DNA of 64,000 nt, taken from Bombyx mori (lineage: Eukaryota; Arthropoda; Insecta; Lepidoptera; Bombycidae). The stretch is from contig NC_085112.1 of the NCBI RefSeq assembly GCF_030269925.1, positions 9,053,501 through 9,117,500 of the forward strand, in the 5' to 3' direction. Below, in pieces: positions 29,930-42,303 of the stretch (positions are counted from its first letter, which is position 1; each line of letters opens with the position of its first letter). The translations under genes and the position numbers were made by a program. The notes beneath the pieces are model-generated. The model was not told where the DNA came from. It saw only the letters and a program-made list of their open reading frames with translations, and searched no databases.

Positions 29930-30296
29930 AGTAACATCACAAATAGGTAGATAATTCTACATAGCTTTTACTGAAAACGATTAAAAACACGAAACTGGCT
30001 ATAATTACATTATGTTTTATGAATCATAATATTTATTGACGACTAATAACAATTGTGTGATAATAAGAATTATTGATGTGATTGATTTCAATAAAAGAGG
30101 TAAGTTTTTTTATAGTGTTAAGTGAGTTTAATTCAAGTTTTAAACGATATAAAAACCCTAATTATACTTGACCTCCTCACACTGTAACATTGAGTCCGGG
30201 TTTGATTCAGAGTCGGAGATAGACACTAAGCATCACACGTATGAAAATCCTAGTCATGTATTAATGGTTAATGGTATTCGTAACATACGACATCGT

Positions 30297-30519
30297 TTAC
30301 TGGGGGTAGGACCTCTTGAGTCCGCACGGGTAGGTATCACCACCCTGCCTATTTCTGCCGTGAAGCAGTAATGCGTTTCGGTTTGAAGGGTGGGGCAGCC
30401 GTTGTAACTATACTGAGACCTTAGAATTTATATCTCAAGGTGGGTGGTGCATTTACGTTGTAGATGTCTATGGGCTGTGAGCTCATATGAGTGTATAAGC
30501 AATAAAAAAAAAAAAAAAA
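30297..30519 (+). mobile_element. 5'-truncated Bm1 with internal deletion
   Basis: It starts TTACTGGGGGTAGGACC, the common truncation point. It lacks the CCAGTAACCACTTAACACC block and ends GTGTATAAGCAATAAAAAAAAAA. Confidence 0.85.
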
Positions 30520-32308
30520 TGATATCGATCATGCTATTATAATCCGTATAAAAAAAAAAACAATTATCTTCTTAAATAATAAATAAAAAAATAATCTTAT
30601 AAATTACAAGAAGGTTTCATAAGCAACAGCCGAGTGGGGAGGCGGTCAAGGGGCGGTGGACCCGCAGGATTCAATTACTAGCGCGCTGACATGGCGTTAG
30701 AACTTTAACCAACGTTCGTCGGTGAGTTCACGAGAGAAATAATATAGGGGGCGAAGAAAAATGGTAGTTCCACATTGGAATTATTGCCCGTGTGACTGAT
30801 TTTATGAAAGATCGATTTTCATAGAGATTTTGGCTGTATTTGCAACTCTAGGTTTGCCTAACTAAGAATAAGAATATAATTCATAATACTTTGTTTTTTT
30901 TTAATGAATTTTTTTTAAATCTCTTATTCACAAAAGATATTATAAAATGCTGTAAAAAATTATATAAAATGTAGACAAAAGCAAAAAAAGTTTTTAAAAG
31001 GTACTATTAATTGAATTGGATGATGTCTGTGGATCCCGGTGACCAATTAACGGCAGATAGTCCGTGAAATAGTAGGAATAAAATAAAAAAATATATCGGA
31101 AAATTCAAGCAGTCAATCAATTAGCTCTCTACGGTAAAATGGAGGGTAGTTTTATTTGATGTGTACGGCAATCACGAAACATGGGTTAAGAAATAAATAT
31201 CGGTGCGGACGAGGCCGGGACAACTAATTGCAGCCCTATCAGTATTGATGGCACACTACCAGCTCCCGGATCAATATAAATTATCTATCCCTGATCCGCA
31301 GACGCGATTATCGTGTATCACTATTCGGATTTTATGTGTACGTTTCTATTATTGGTGATAATCAGTTGCTGTTGAAGACTGAATGTATGTAGATCTGTTG
31401 GGTTAGCATCTATGACCCTAAATACTTTATTCATAAAGCATAATGTGAGTGAATGTACGTTACATTGGCCACAGCTTTTTTTAAATTTATTTCGGGTTAA
31501 TATACCTCAATAGAATACTTTGGATTTACATGTGTTTACCATGATAATTGTCTCTTTTATATTCTTTATAAAAACGATGGTAAAGGTTACAGTTGTCTTA
31601 TCAGCATTGTGCAGCGTCGTATTTTTATGTTAAGAACTTCAGAAAATATAACATCTTGAATGATTTTAGGGTTCCGCTACTTTTATCTACTTCGTATTAT
31701 TATTTTAAAAATAATTTTGTCTACTTTTGTGCCTTTAATTCTTCAAATACTAAATAGCTCGTTTATTATTAATTTTTGGACACAATTTACCTACTGTGGA
31801 CGGATGAAGGAGGCTAATTAGCCTCTTATTTAAAAGCCAGACTGACTATTTTAAAAAAAAGGCCAATGTCTTGTAAAGCTACGCCGTAAATTTTATAAAA
31901 TTTGTTATAATAACTAAATCTTCCACGTGTTTGAAGTATCAAAAAATAAAACAAAACAAGCAAGGTAAAACCGAAATGAATGCGCAATTATGAGAAACAA
32001 AACGAATCCCCAATTAGTGGGTAGATTGTACCTTCGAAACTAGCGCTATGTGAGGGCTGACTTGTAATTAAAACTTCAGTTTCAAAACTGTGCTTCTAAA
32101 CTTTGGACACGTTATCCAAGTTTTTTTTTTAATCGTTGAATGTGGATTTTCAGCAGTGTCCATAAAGTTTGAGATGGAGAATCAGATAATTCTAGATAGT
32201 AGTTCCTATATACAAGTTAACAGATTGGCCATATTCCTTCTTGAATAGCAATTTAATCACTAACTAATCTCAGTTTTAAAAGATTTCAAAACCCTCATAT
32301 TTGATATT
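30520..32308. other. No gene seen; one GC-rich patch
   Basis: Mostly AT-rich. A GC-rich patch at 30630-30760 (GGGGAGGCGGTCAAGGGGCGG, then TAGCGCGCTGACATGGCG) stands out and would fit a promoter or non-coding exon, without any proof. GAGGCTAATTAGCCTC at 31810-31825 is a perfect 16-bp palindrome. Confidence 0.4.
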
Positions 32309-35300
32309 GTATAATAATAATAATAATAACTCTTTATTTATATAACACCTTAATATGTACACAGTAAAGTAATAAAACAAAAGTCGGTATATAAATCGGC
32401 GGCCTTATCGCTGAAAGCGATCTCTTCCAGGCAACCTTGCAGGGAGAGGAATAAGTTAACTGGACGGTGCTATATCTTAATAAACTTACATAAAAATATA
32501 TACTTAAATACACATGTGAAAAATAAATACCATATAAGATAAACTTACATACGATTAAATACAAATAAATACTAAAAATATACAAGATAAAATACAAAAG
32601 AAGTAGAAACTTATACAGCTATATCATAGAAGCAAAGTAGTGCGATTTCAATCTGGACTTGAAAATTTCCGGCGAGGACGATTGTTTAACGCTTAAAGGT
32701 AACGCATTCCATAAACGGACAGCTTCAACCGCAAAGGAATGGTCATAAAATGACGTCCCGTGAGCCGGAAACTTCAGCATTAAATTCTCCGATGACCTGA
32801 GTGAATGAGAGCTTGCAGTATGTAGGAAATCAAAACGTTCCTGAAGGTAGCGCGGGGACGAGGAATTAAACAGGACACTGTAAAGAAGAGACAATATATG
32901 AACATTCCGGCGATAACGAATAGGAAGCCACTTGAGCTTAACTCGATACTCAGAGACGTGGTCATATTTGCGTAAACCAAATATAAACCTTATGATAAAA
33001 TTTTGAAGCCGCTCAAGTTTATTTAGCTGGGCCTCGGTTAGATCAAGATAGCTGGCGTCGGCATAATCAATAATGGGGAGTAACAGAGACTGTGCAAGTG
33101 CAATTTTAGTAGATGTTGGAAGAAAATTACGCAACCTACGTAAGGAACCCGCAGAGGAAAATAGTTTGCGACTGACTGACACCAGTTGTGGTCCCCATGA
33201 CAAACTGCGGTCAATGATAACACCAAGATTTTTAACGGTGTCACTAAACGGGATGGTTATCCCGTCAAGAGACAATTGGGGCAGATGTGTCCACTCTATC
33301 TTACTGCATGTCCTTTGGCTGCCAACAATTATACACTGCGTTTTTGTTGGATTCAGTTTAAGGCCGTACGCGTTACTCCACTCAGATAAGACGCGTAAGT
33401 CGCTATCCATAGTTCGAATAGCATCATGTAACTGAGGAAGTGGAGCTTGACAATACAGCTGAAGATCGTCTGCATAAAGGTGGTAGGACGAAGTGAGATT
33501 ACAAGATATTGAATTAATGAAAAGAGAAAACAAAAGAGGAGATAAAACGCCACCCTGAGGCACTCCGGCAGATGTATTACACCAAGATGAAATCGATTCA
33601 CCAAGGCGAACACACTGTCGGCGTCCGTACAGGTAATTACGAAACCATTCAATCACAGTTGGAGATATGTTGAAGGAGCGAAGAACGGCAAGTAGTATGT
33701 CAAAATCAACCGTATTGAATGCATTGCTGAAGTCCAGCAGTGTCAACACAGTTAACTGACCGTTTTCCATACCCAGGCGTATGTCGTCGGTGATTTTTAC
33801 CAGAGCAGTGACTGTACTATGGCCAGGACGAAAACCGGACTGAAAGGGGTTCAGGAGATCATGACTATTAAGGAACGAACTCAACTGGTTATGGATAAGG
33901 CGTTCGAGGACTTTAGATAGGAAAGGAAGAATGGATATAGGTCGATAGTCGGAAAAGGATTTAGGGTTAGGTTTTTTTGGCAGAGGTATTATCTGTGCTT
34001 CTTTCCAAACAGAAGGAAACACACAGTTGGAAATTGAATAATTAAGGATGTGGCAAAGAATAGGAAGCAGGATATCAACTAATGGGATGACCATATTACG
34101 ACTTATACTATCTGTTCCGATAGCATTGGACGCTATAGAAAGGATACTCCTTCGAACATCACAAGCTGTGAATTGACGAAATTTAAAAGAAGAATGGTCA
34201 GGAGCGGTAATGTTAGAAAGAGAATTAATGGTAGATGACTTAACAACGTCATCTAATAAAGACGAAGAAGTAAAGAAAATGTTCATCTGATCAATGTTAA
34301 TGTTTGTAGAATTACACTCTTGACGAGATTTACCAACTCCTAATGACCTTAGAAATTTCCAGACTTTTGCTGGATCTTCAACTTTAACGGAATCATGAAT
34401 GTGACGTCTTTGAGCGTCTCTACACACCATATTGCAACGATTTCTGATCTTAACATAACGTGTTCGGTTAAACTCGGTTGGGCGCAACTTATACTTAGTC
34501 TTAGCCGCAGACTTCCTCCTCTTCAGATCTCTAATATGGTCAGTGATCCAAGGCGCCGGCTGATGTTTAATTTTTATCGCCCTTAAGGGAGCATGGATGT
34601 CATATAAACTGATCATTAGTGAATTAAATATTGCCACTTGGTCATCGATTGAGCTAGCCGCTATCACAGGCTCCCAATCTACAGTTTTGGCATCCGCAAC
34701 AAATGCATCCATGTCCATTCTACCAAAATTGCGTTGCAGAATAACAGTAGGTTTACGTTTAGGAGGCCGAATTTTGTAGGATAAGAAAATCAGATGATGG
34801 TAGGAAAAAGAGTCAGCTGAGCATTGTCCGTGCCTGGCAACATGCTCTAGGGAAGAAACTAAGATGAGATCAAGCAGGGATGGGGAAGAATTTGGAAAAT
34901 GGTGGGTAGCGCTAAGTGGGAGAATGTGCATGTTGCTCGACGTGACAATGCTTTCTAAGGAAGAAGAACGATGATCACGTTTAAGAAGGCAGGTATTGAA
35001 GTCACCCATAATTATGGTGTGCTCATAGCAAGGAAGTAGGTCTTCCAAGACCTTTTCAAAAGAAGAAAAATAATTAATGTGAAGAGATGGGCTATAAAAG
35101 ACTCCAAGTAAGATTTTAGCATGTGTTAGACCGACTTCAATGAACAAGTGCTCGCTGACATTCGGCAAGGGTGATTGGTCGGAGGCGCTAACGATAGTAT
35201 ATGGTATATGGGAGCGTAGATATATGGCAACACCACCGCCGCCTTTGCCGATTCTATCATTGCGAATTAGGTTGAAGCCGGGTAAAGAATACGAGATAGA

Positions 35301-35700
35301 AGGAAGAGACGGTTTAAGCCAAGACTCGGAGACTAATACAGCATGGATGTTTTTTATATCAAAAGATACCAGCATATCAGAGAAATGAGCCGGAATGCTC
35401 TGCGCATTTATGTGAACTACATTCAGATTCCTAGGCACATCGGAGAAATTAGAGTCCAACGTTTCTGCGAGAGAAGGGATACTCAAGAAGCTATCTTCAC
35501 TTCCGCTACTGGATGAAGTAATAGATAAATAGTCACTACTATCACTACAATTCAACATAAAGATAATACCTATTATAAACACAAATAAGTAACAAAAATA
35601 TATATAACACTAACAATAATATATATATATATATATACATAAACAATACTAATAAACAAAAAATAAATACATTCACTCAACCTGCCGGCGTCTGATACGA
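32309..35700 (-). mobile_element. CR1-group LINE, probably near-complete ORF2 region
   Basis: Minus-strand element comprising the 987-codon pol ORF, a roughly 290-nt 3' UTR containing the GGTTGCCTGGAAGAGATCGC/TTTCAGCGATAAGG block, and a terminal TTA repeat (32309-32331) in place of poly(A). That tail is typical of CR1/L2/Daphne-type LINEs. No ORF1 precedes it: AT-rich DNA resumes around 35590-35700, so the copy is 5'-truncated or the family has one ORF. The left edge and the lack of an obvious target duplication fit the CR1 clade. Confidence 0.8.
32619..35582 (-). CDS. LINE endonuclease-reverse transcriptase (CR1 group), intact ORF
   Basis: 987 codons without a stop. The apurinic-type endonuclease has N59 (HINAQS), E86 (SESW), GDFN at 193-196 and D238 (LLDLI). 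The final canonical S-D-H triad reads S260-Y261-H262. The reverse transcriptase spans about 525-800, with PLPKKPNPKSFSDYRPIS, FQSGFRPGHST, LLDFSNAFNTVD (D617), AGVPQGGVLSPLLF and YADD (D705, D706). A C-terminal arginine/leucine-rich region follows, with LWNALPLSVKQS near the end. Met9 (MLNCSDSSDYL) may be the real start. The protein would nick target DNA and copy its own RNA onto the nick. Whether Tyr261 is family-typical or disabling cannot be told here. Confidence 0.9.
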   Translation of the reverse strand: MFIIGIIFMLNCSDSSDYLSITSSSSGSEDSFLSIPSLAETLDSNFSDVPRNLNVVHINAQSIPAHFSDMLVSFDIKNIHAVLVSESWLKPSLPSISYSLPGFNLIRNDRIGKGGGGVAIYLRSHIPYTIVSASDQSPLPNVSEHLFIEVGLTHAKILLGVFYSPSLHINYFSSFEKVLEDLLPCYEHTIIMGDFNTCLLKRDHRSSSLESIVTSSNMHILPLSATHHFPNSSPSLLDLILVSSLEHVARHGQCSADSFSYHHLIFLSYKIRPPKRKPTVILQRNFGRMDMDAFVADAKTVDWEPVIAASSIDDQVAIFNSLMISLYDIHAPLRAIKIKHQPAPWITDHIRDLKRRKSAAKTKYKLRPTEFNRTRYVKIRNRCNMVCRDAQRRHIHDSVKVEDPAKVWKFLRSLGVGKSRQECNSTNINIDQMNIFFTSSSLLDDVVKSSTINSLSNITAPDHSSFKFRQFTACDVRRSILSIASNAIGTDSISRNMVIPLVDILLPILCHILNYSISNCVFPSVWKEAQIIPLPKKPNPKSFSDYRPISILPFLSKVLERLIHNQLSSFLNSHDLLNPFQSGFRPGHSTVTALVKITDDIRLGMENGQLTVLTLLDFSNAFNTVDFDILLAVLRSFNISPTVIEWFRNYLYGRRQCVRLGESISSWCNTSAGVPQGGVLSPLLFSLFINSISCNLTSSYHLYADDLQLYCQAPLPQLHDAIRTMDSDLRVLSEWSNAYGLKLNPTKTQCIIVGSQRTCSKIEWTHLPQLSLDGITIPFSDTVKNLGVIIDRSLSWGPQLVSVSRKLFSSAGSLRRLRNFLPTSTKIALAQSLLLPIIDYADASYLDLTEAQLNKLERLQNFIIRFIFGLRKYDHVSEYRVKLKWLPIRYRRNVHILSLLYSVLFNSSSPRYLQERFDFLHTASSHSLRSSENLMLKFPAHGTSFYDHSFAVEAVRLWNALPLSVKQSSSPEIFKSRLKSHYFASMI

Positions 35701-37129
35701 AGAGAAAACTTAAAAATTAAAACTTAAACAAGACAGAAACAAATTTTACCATGTGCATTGCATTTGCCAAATACAACATGAAGTGCAATTGTAAATTAAT
35801 TAAAATTATTATTGTATATTGGGTTTTGAGTACTTTTGAGAAATGAAGTGCTAGTTCCCTTTTTTTATCACTACCCTAATCTTTAAAAATGAGCATTATT
35901 ACGAGGTCACATAATTGCATATTCTATATCTGATATCGGAAGCCTTTAGAGAGCGATCAGAATATTAACGTACCACTGGCCTGGTCTGGGATATTTTTCG
36001 ACTACAGAAGGAAACTGTGAGTTTGAAGCCGTCAACACATTTCATTGGACGATTGCGAAATTTAGTCACGTTCTGCTGGGATTATCGCTGATTGTATGAA
36101 AAATACCAATTTTGTAATGCTAGTCGCACGCCAACTATTCTGCGATGATTAATACATTATAACAGAAACATGCCCTGGAGTGCCAACGATAATTGTATCA
36201 AGTTTCATTACCATCTGATTAATGTTTTAGGAACGTATAGTGGTCAAAGGAATAAACAAAAAAATGAATATTAGCTTTTATATAAATCAGTTCTAAGCTA
36301 AGATTAAGTAAATGAATCTAATCACTTAGCGTGATATTTTTTGTTGAAATTTATGAGAATGATAAAAAGTGTCATACTAGTAGTGCTTTAACTGGTCCAT
36401 TACATTTTTTCACTCTTTGTTTCGAATATAACAACGTAATAAATTCTTGTGGAGCTTACCTTAATAAATCCGGTTCGACTCAGATTCTCAAGCAGCCATA
36501 AATTGTTAAATAAATCGTTCGAACACGAAACGGATACGGAGTGGACGATGGCGCAGTTCTTGTAATTTGGAACTTTGTTGGTTAGAAGCAGTAGCAAATT
36601 GTTTTCATTTAAAACAAGTTTTCAATCCATAATGGCATTTCATGATATATTATAGTCGCAATTCTGAATTGCAAGAAAGCTGAACGGAAGCAATGTTTGA
36701 AATATTTTTTTGATAGCGCGTAATGTGAGACCAGGAACCTTAAGCACAACTACCATAAATGTCCTTGACAATGCCACTACTACTACTAATACTACATATA
36801 CATTAGCAAATAGACGCGTATAGGCAATGTATAGACTAGTCAAGTACCCAGTTTCTGTGCTTTTTAAAGGTTATTTAATCGAAGATGACGTGTTTATTCA
36901 GTTGGCATGTCATCAAACAAAATGTTCAGTGTTATTCAAGTTCGAAAAGCACAAGGTCAAATCATTAAAGTTACGGCTACTATGTAAAGGTTTAGAATAC
37001 CTAATGAAGCCGCGACCCGCGCCTAATGAAGCGAAAATCGCACTTTCGCACTTTTACGATACAATCTCGCGTTGAACATTTTATTTTCAAAATCGGATCG
37101 ATACTTTATAGTTTTCGTGCTTGACGAAA
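35701..37129. other. No recognised feature
   Basis: AT-rich DNA with short ORFs lacking motifs. No named repeat. Confidence 0.45.
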
Positions 37130-37395
37130 TTTTTACTAGTCACCGTCTACGTCGAACCCGTCGCTTGCGACGAAGGGCTCGGCGAGTATAAACCCACAGA
37201 CACAGCCCACTGAGTTTCTACTCGCCGGATCTTCTCAGTAGGTTGCATTTCCGAGCCGGTGGTAGATTTTGCGAAGCACTACTCTTGTTAGGGCCAGTGT
37301 TAACAACACCTCCTGGTTTGAGCCCCGAGAGTGGACCGCTAGGGTAACGCTGATATAGCATCTCAAGGCTATCAGCAAAGGTAGAAAATAAAAGA
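37130..37395 (+). repeat. Jockey-clade LINE 3' end
   Basis: It contains GTCGCTTGCGACGAAGGGCTC and GGCGAGTATAAACCCACAG, then the 3' UTR block CTCGCCGGATCTTCTCAGTAGG and TCCGAGCCGGTGGTAG. That block is homologous to the BMC1-like 3' UTR, but a different downstream tail follows, ending GGTAGAAAATAAAAG. It is thus a related but distinct LINE family, heavily 5'-truncated. Confidence 0.65.
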
Positions 37396-37397
37396 TG

Positions 37398-38042
37398 TGT
37401 GGTGTCGTGGGACACCGGATAGGAACGAAGTTCCTTATTATAAAAATATTAATTTTAAGTTCTATACGAAAAATAAAGAAAATAATTATTCGGGTATACA
37501 TTTTTTATTATGATTTTTTTATTGATAAAAATAAAAACTACAAAGTTATCAACTTTATTTTATTCACAATGGTTTATAAAAATATATATAATAATAATAT
37601 ACAAAGAAACAGCTGTTTTATGAATAATAATAATAACCGTCATCACGTAGACTATACATTAGACACTGTATAGCCATTATGCTAAGACTATAAATAATGT
37701 AATATATATATAATATAAATAACAAAAATTACGCGTCCGAGTTATCCGCATTAGGGATAATCGCAAGGGTCAACCACTCCGCAGTGCAATGGAGCAGCCT
37801 CGCCCGAGGGAACCGCCTGCATGATCACGGTATCCCCTACGCCAGGTAAGTATGATTTAGCAAGAGAAATACGGGAAGGTCTATCAACTGTGTAACATCT
37901 CGTCACCGCGATTCAGGAATTGTTGAATTTACGTGCAGTGACATCTGTTAATAACAAACTAAATAGAAATAATCTTACGTTACGGACGCTTTTTCCCGGT
38001 TAGGGTGGGGTACCGCATCGTCCCATAAGAAACTTCGTTCCA
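37398..38042 (+). repeat. Unclassified repeat with GGAACGAAGTTCC dyad ends, long copy
   Basis: The left end is GTGTCGTGGGACACCGGATA (itself a hairpin) followed by GGAACGAAGTTCCTTAT. The right end is CGCATCGTCCCATAAGAAACTTCGTTCC. The inverted copy at 57038-57462 matches over the ends and the central block (CCACTCCGCAGTGCAATGG, CCTGCATGATCACGG) but lacks about 190 AT-rich bp at 37530-37720. No ORF spans it. Dyads at both ends suggest a structure-dependent mobile element. Confidence 0.72.
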
Positions 38043-40407
38043 AAAACGAAATTTTATTATTCTTCCAACTTTATACTAACATATTGGACACAAAACAGAT
38101 TTCAAAGATCATCTTATAAAGCCGAATCTGATCTATTCATGAGTATTGTTCTTGGAGATCACTAGCAGCGAGCTTCCATTAAATAAATAAAATGAAAATT
38201 TGTTAAGAAAGTAAATGGTTTTGATTAAATAAAATATTTTTTGAAATCCTTTCAGCAGTGATGCGTGAGTGATATAAATTGCAGAATGATCCGGGAAGGT
38301 TAGCACGTGTGGCTTGATCTAAGGTCAATGTGCCACGCAGCGCGGTGTTCACATTCCGGCTGACGACCTGACAGTGTCATTACTCATGGTCAGTCCACCA
38401 CATGCCTATTGCACTTAGCTTCGAAAACAGATAAAAACTATTCAGTTCACATTACCCCAAGCTATTTTATAGTTTTTCGTCAGCTATGATCACGATTAGC
38501 AAATTTTTATGTTTGTTTAATGACTGAAACAAAACTTGTGCAGAATTCAACATTTTTATCATTGTATTTTAAAAATAAGTGCAGTTGTTAGTCATAAGTG
38601 CATTTCTATTATGGAAGAATTCATAATTAACTCGAATAACGGAATAGCTAAATTTGTGTAGTGAAAAGAAAAGAAAAAACACAAAAAAGAGGGAAAATTA
38701 AACTCTCACAACAAAAACGTAATTTTTTTGATACATTTTATTTAACTTAGAGCGAGATTTATAGAATTAAAAAAATATGGCAACAAACATGGAAACGGAT
38801 TAGTAACAAACTACAAAAAGAGGACAAACTTATTCTATCTAGTATTGCTTTTATGTTTTTTACTTACATACGTGCATTTTTTACATCTTTTGTTTGACCA
38901 AGTGGTGGTGAAAATAAAACAACACAGTCATGTTCTTGGCTGAAAAAAAGGGTAAACTAATATTGTAACTAGTTAAACTAATATTGTCTGGGCAATGAAA
39001 AGAAAATGTGGCCGGTTTCTTGCGAAGTATTGATGCATAAGTTGGTTAATGGTTCTATTAATTTAATAATGTAGACAGAAGAACTAGTGGTCTATCTGAT
39101 ATTTACAGGTTAACCTACATGAGACTACATTAATGTAGCCCACGGACATCACAGCTTGAATTATCTAACCTTGAAAAAAAAATATGGAAATATCGAAAAA
39201 GAGGCAAAAACATCAAACAGGAATACGCGATTAGTTCGTGGCATCAAGGGTCAGGATATCTACCTTTGTAGGGGCAACAATACAGGGTGTACCATATAGA
39301 ATTGATTCAAACCATGTCGAATTAGCGAAAGTTTGCCGTTAGTGTTGTATGATCAATTACTTCACATGAATAGTTAAATTAATAGACTACCAAATAAACA
39401 AAACAAAATATCTAAATAGTACTCTTTTTTTCGTTTATTGATGATTTTATTAAATTATTAATTAATTCAAAATAAATATTAGCACTCGGAACCGTACACT
39501 CTATATCTAATAAAAATAAAAATTGTACAATTCGTTGTGTACACAGTGTTCTGTTGGTTCAAGACATTCGATACAACACCGCGTCATACGGATGTCACAT
39601 TCATAAATCTCCAAACTCAGAGCATCTAATAAGCTAAGGAAACCAAGAAATAAAAACATATTAACATAGGTAGACCGGTTTTGTCACATTTTTGGTTTCA
39701 TACTTGTTATAATTTATGACTTCCATAAATTCGAGTTGTGTCCGTTTTGCAAAAAATCTATTTTATTTTAGTTCAGCTTTCACCCTCGGCATCGAAAGAA
39801 TCCGGAATTGTTTTAGAACTATATTATTAAAGTTGATGGCGGCCGGTGAGTTCCTCTTGAGGACAGACGTTATTTTCATTGGCATTTCGTTCATTTGTAC
39901 AATATACATATTTAATTAGTATTTACATAAAAATATTCACAAACCTAAAAGGGGATTCTTTTTATTAAGATATATTTTTCATTACGGCAACAATTAAACC
40001 TTTACATGTTATTTTAAAGAAAGAAAAAATGTGCGGATTTCCATTATTTTTGAATTTTAAATTAAATGCGGATGAAATAGCGAGTTCACGTTTAGTTTAA
40101 AAGGACACTTCCATTTTAGAAAAAGATCGTAGCGGAGGATTAATTTTCTTTACTTTACTCTACTTAACATAAACTTATTTTCATAATTAGTAAATGAATG
40201 TGCATATAATATGTTTTTTTTTTCAGATGTTATAAAATTTCCCTTTAACGAATCTTACAAAAATTACGATCATTTCAATCAACGCAAATAAAGGTATTTT
40301 TAGTTTCTACTACTATAATTACAAAAATGAAATTTTAATGTCAGTGTCTTAAATATTTATGGCTGTAGTTTAAAGATCGAATGCAGGCGAAGCATTCCCC
40401 CTTCTTC
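38043..40407. other. No recognised gene or repeat
   Basis: AT-rich, apart from a less AT-rich patch at 38280-38410 around GTGCCACGCAGCGCGGTG. Short ORFs without motifs. Confidence 0.45.
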
Positions 40408-40656
40408 TTTTTTTATTTTTTTATTGCTTAGATGTGTGGACGAGCTCACAGCCCACCTGGTGTTAAGTGGTTACTGGAGCCCATAGACATCTACAACGTA
40501 AATGCGCCACACACCTTGAGATATAGTTCTAAGGTCTCAGTATAGTCACAACGGCTGCCCCACCCTTCAAACCGAAACGCATTACTGCTTCACGGCAGAA
40601 ATAGGCGGGGCGGTGGACCTACCCGTGCGGACTCACAAGAGGTCCTACTACCAGTA
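40408..40656 (-). mobile_element. 5'-truncated Bm1 SINE
   Basis: Minus sense from TTACTGGTAGTAGGACC to a T-rich (poly-A) side at 40408-40425. Same truncation point as the other short copies. Confidence 0.88.
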
Positions 40657-40926
40657 AAAAGTAATCATCTAATCAAAAGTGGTTACCATTGTCACCAACC
40701 TACCAGATATATCACAAGCCCTGTTAAATTGCTGACTATCGGATTGTAAGTAAAAAGCGCTAAGTACAATGGTATCAGGTTCGTAAGCTCAGCGCTATCT
40801 TTATTAGGCACGAACAGTTCAAAGAATTTTTGTTAGCGCAAGTTAGACACACACGTCGTTTCATAACTGAATAAGTTGATGTTAATATATACTAAATACA
40901 TTACTAATTGATATGTGTATGTAGAT

Positions 40927-41265
40927 GCTCTGAGGAATTGTTCGAGATGATACCGGCATCTCGTTTTTACCATCGCACCGCCCGCCACCGGAGTAGAGTT
41001 CATCCATACACTGCGGTCATCCACAGTGCGTTTCCAGAGGTCTTTTTTGCCACGTACCATCCGGCTATGGAATGAGCTCCCCTCCACGGTGTTTCCCGAG
41101 CGCTATGACATGTCCTTGTTCAAACGAGGCTTGTGGAGAGTATTAAACGGTAGGCAGCGGCTTGGCTCTGCCCCCGGCATTGCTGAAGTCCATGGGCGAC
41201 GGTAACCACTCACCATCAGGTGGGTCGTATGCTCGTTTGCCTACAAGGGCAATAAAAAAAAGATT
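40927..41265 (+). pseudogene. LINE 3' end (RLWNELP family)
   Basis: The plus frame reads SELFEMIPASRFYHRTA near the start, then RLWNELPSTVFPERYDMSLF and KRGLWRVLNGRQRLGSAPG, a stop, and a GGCAATAAAAAAAAG tail. It is the cleanest copy of this end in the window and is 5'-truncated. Confidence 0.8.
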
Positions 41266-41572
41266 TATATGTATAGCAAAGCGGTAGCGCCAGCCAGATG
41301 CAGAAAGTAAGGGGGAAAACTATTGCATTTATTTTTTACAAAATAGGTTTCATATTGATCGATAGTCGTGGCTGGCTTCCGTGGTATTAATAATAGTCAT
41401 TGTTACTAACTAGTCGATCAACAAGCTAATCTGTTTCAAGGTCATAAATATGCGCATAGGTAGTTAATATTTGTTACAGAGATTATTATTTTGCACGCTA
41501 AAACAATCTCATCTTTAATGATAAGTATGTATGTAATTGATTAAATGATATGATCATTTAATTAAGCGGTTG

Positions 41573-41698
41573 GCAGCGGCTTGGCTGCGGTTGGCAGCGG
41601 CTTGGCTCTGCCCCTGGCATTGCTGAAGTCCATGGGCGACGGTAACCACTCACCATCGGGTGGGCCGTATGCTCGTCTGCCTACCAGGGAAATAAAAA
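41573..41698 (+). repeat. Short LINE 3' end with 22-bp tandem duplication
   Basis: The last about 110 bp of the RLWNELP family. The first GCGGTTGGCAGCGGCTTGGCT is repeated directly before continuing CTGCCCCTGGCATTGCTG, and the copy ends GGAAATAAAAAG. Confidence 0.75.
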
Positions 41699-42147
41699 GA
41701 ATATCATAATATCATTTCGTGAAAAACACTCGACGCTGTATTTCCATTTAATCAAATAAACATAATTAACGTCACCTTTATTATTTCTAAAACAACCACG
41801 AATAAATCAAACTGAGGTTTCGCACGTGAACATATAGTTACAAAGTGCAATAAAGTCATTGTCATAATAACCGAGTAAAGTCACGTTGAGTGAAAGTTGC
41901 GAACTCTAATCTACTCCTAGCTCTAAGTTGTGCTTGAAGTTCTTTGATAATGGTTACAATAGACTTGATATGTTATCTTGTAAGGTCTACTTTATGTACT
42001 AAGTAAAGAACTTCTTATTTGTGGGCTCTGGGTAAACTTTGTTAAAATTATGATCGATCATTTGCAGTCTTCCTGTAGAAGCTATTAGGAAAGCATTATC
42101 TTGTACGATTCGAAATAGTTTTATTTTGTTCTGCAATAATAAATTCT

Positions 42148-42275
42148 TTTTTTATTTATTTAATGACATGTATTCCGAGCTCACGGCCCGTTTGCTCTAA
42201 AGAGGTCGTCACCATAGACATCAACGACATAAATGCCGGCACTCACTTTGAGATATGAATTCTAAGTCTCTTTTT
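42148..42275 (-). repeat. Diverged Bm1 SINE 3' remnant
   Basis: It holds the reverse of the Bm1 tail: CCGAGCTCACGGCCC, CCATAGACATCAACGAC, TTTGAGATATGAATTCTAAG. Confidence 0.6.
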
Positions 42276-42303
42276 CTACATTACTACATGTTTTCGTTCA
42301 ACA

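Noticed and set aside
30168..30371. 67-codon ORF ending in LPISAVKQ
   Set aside because: The C-terminal part is translated Bm1 SINE; the same tail appears in the ORF at 7812-8213.
33073..33435. 120-codon plus-strand ORF
   Set aside because: Antisense shadow of the LINE reverse-transcriptase ORF.
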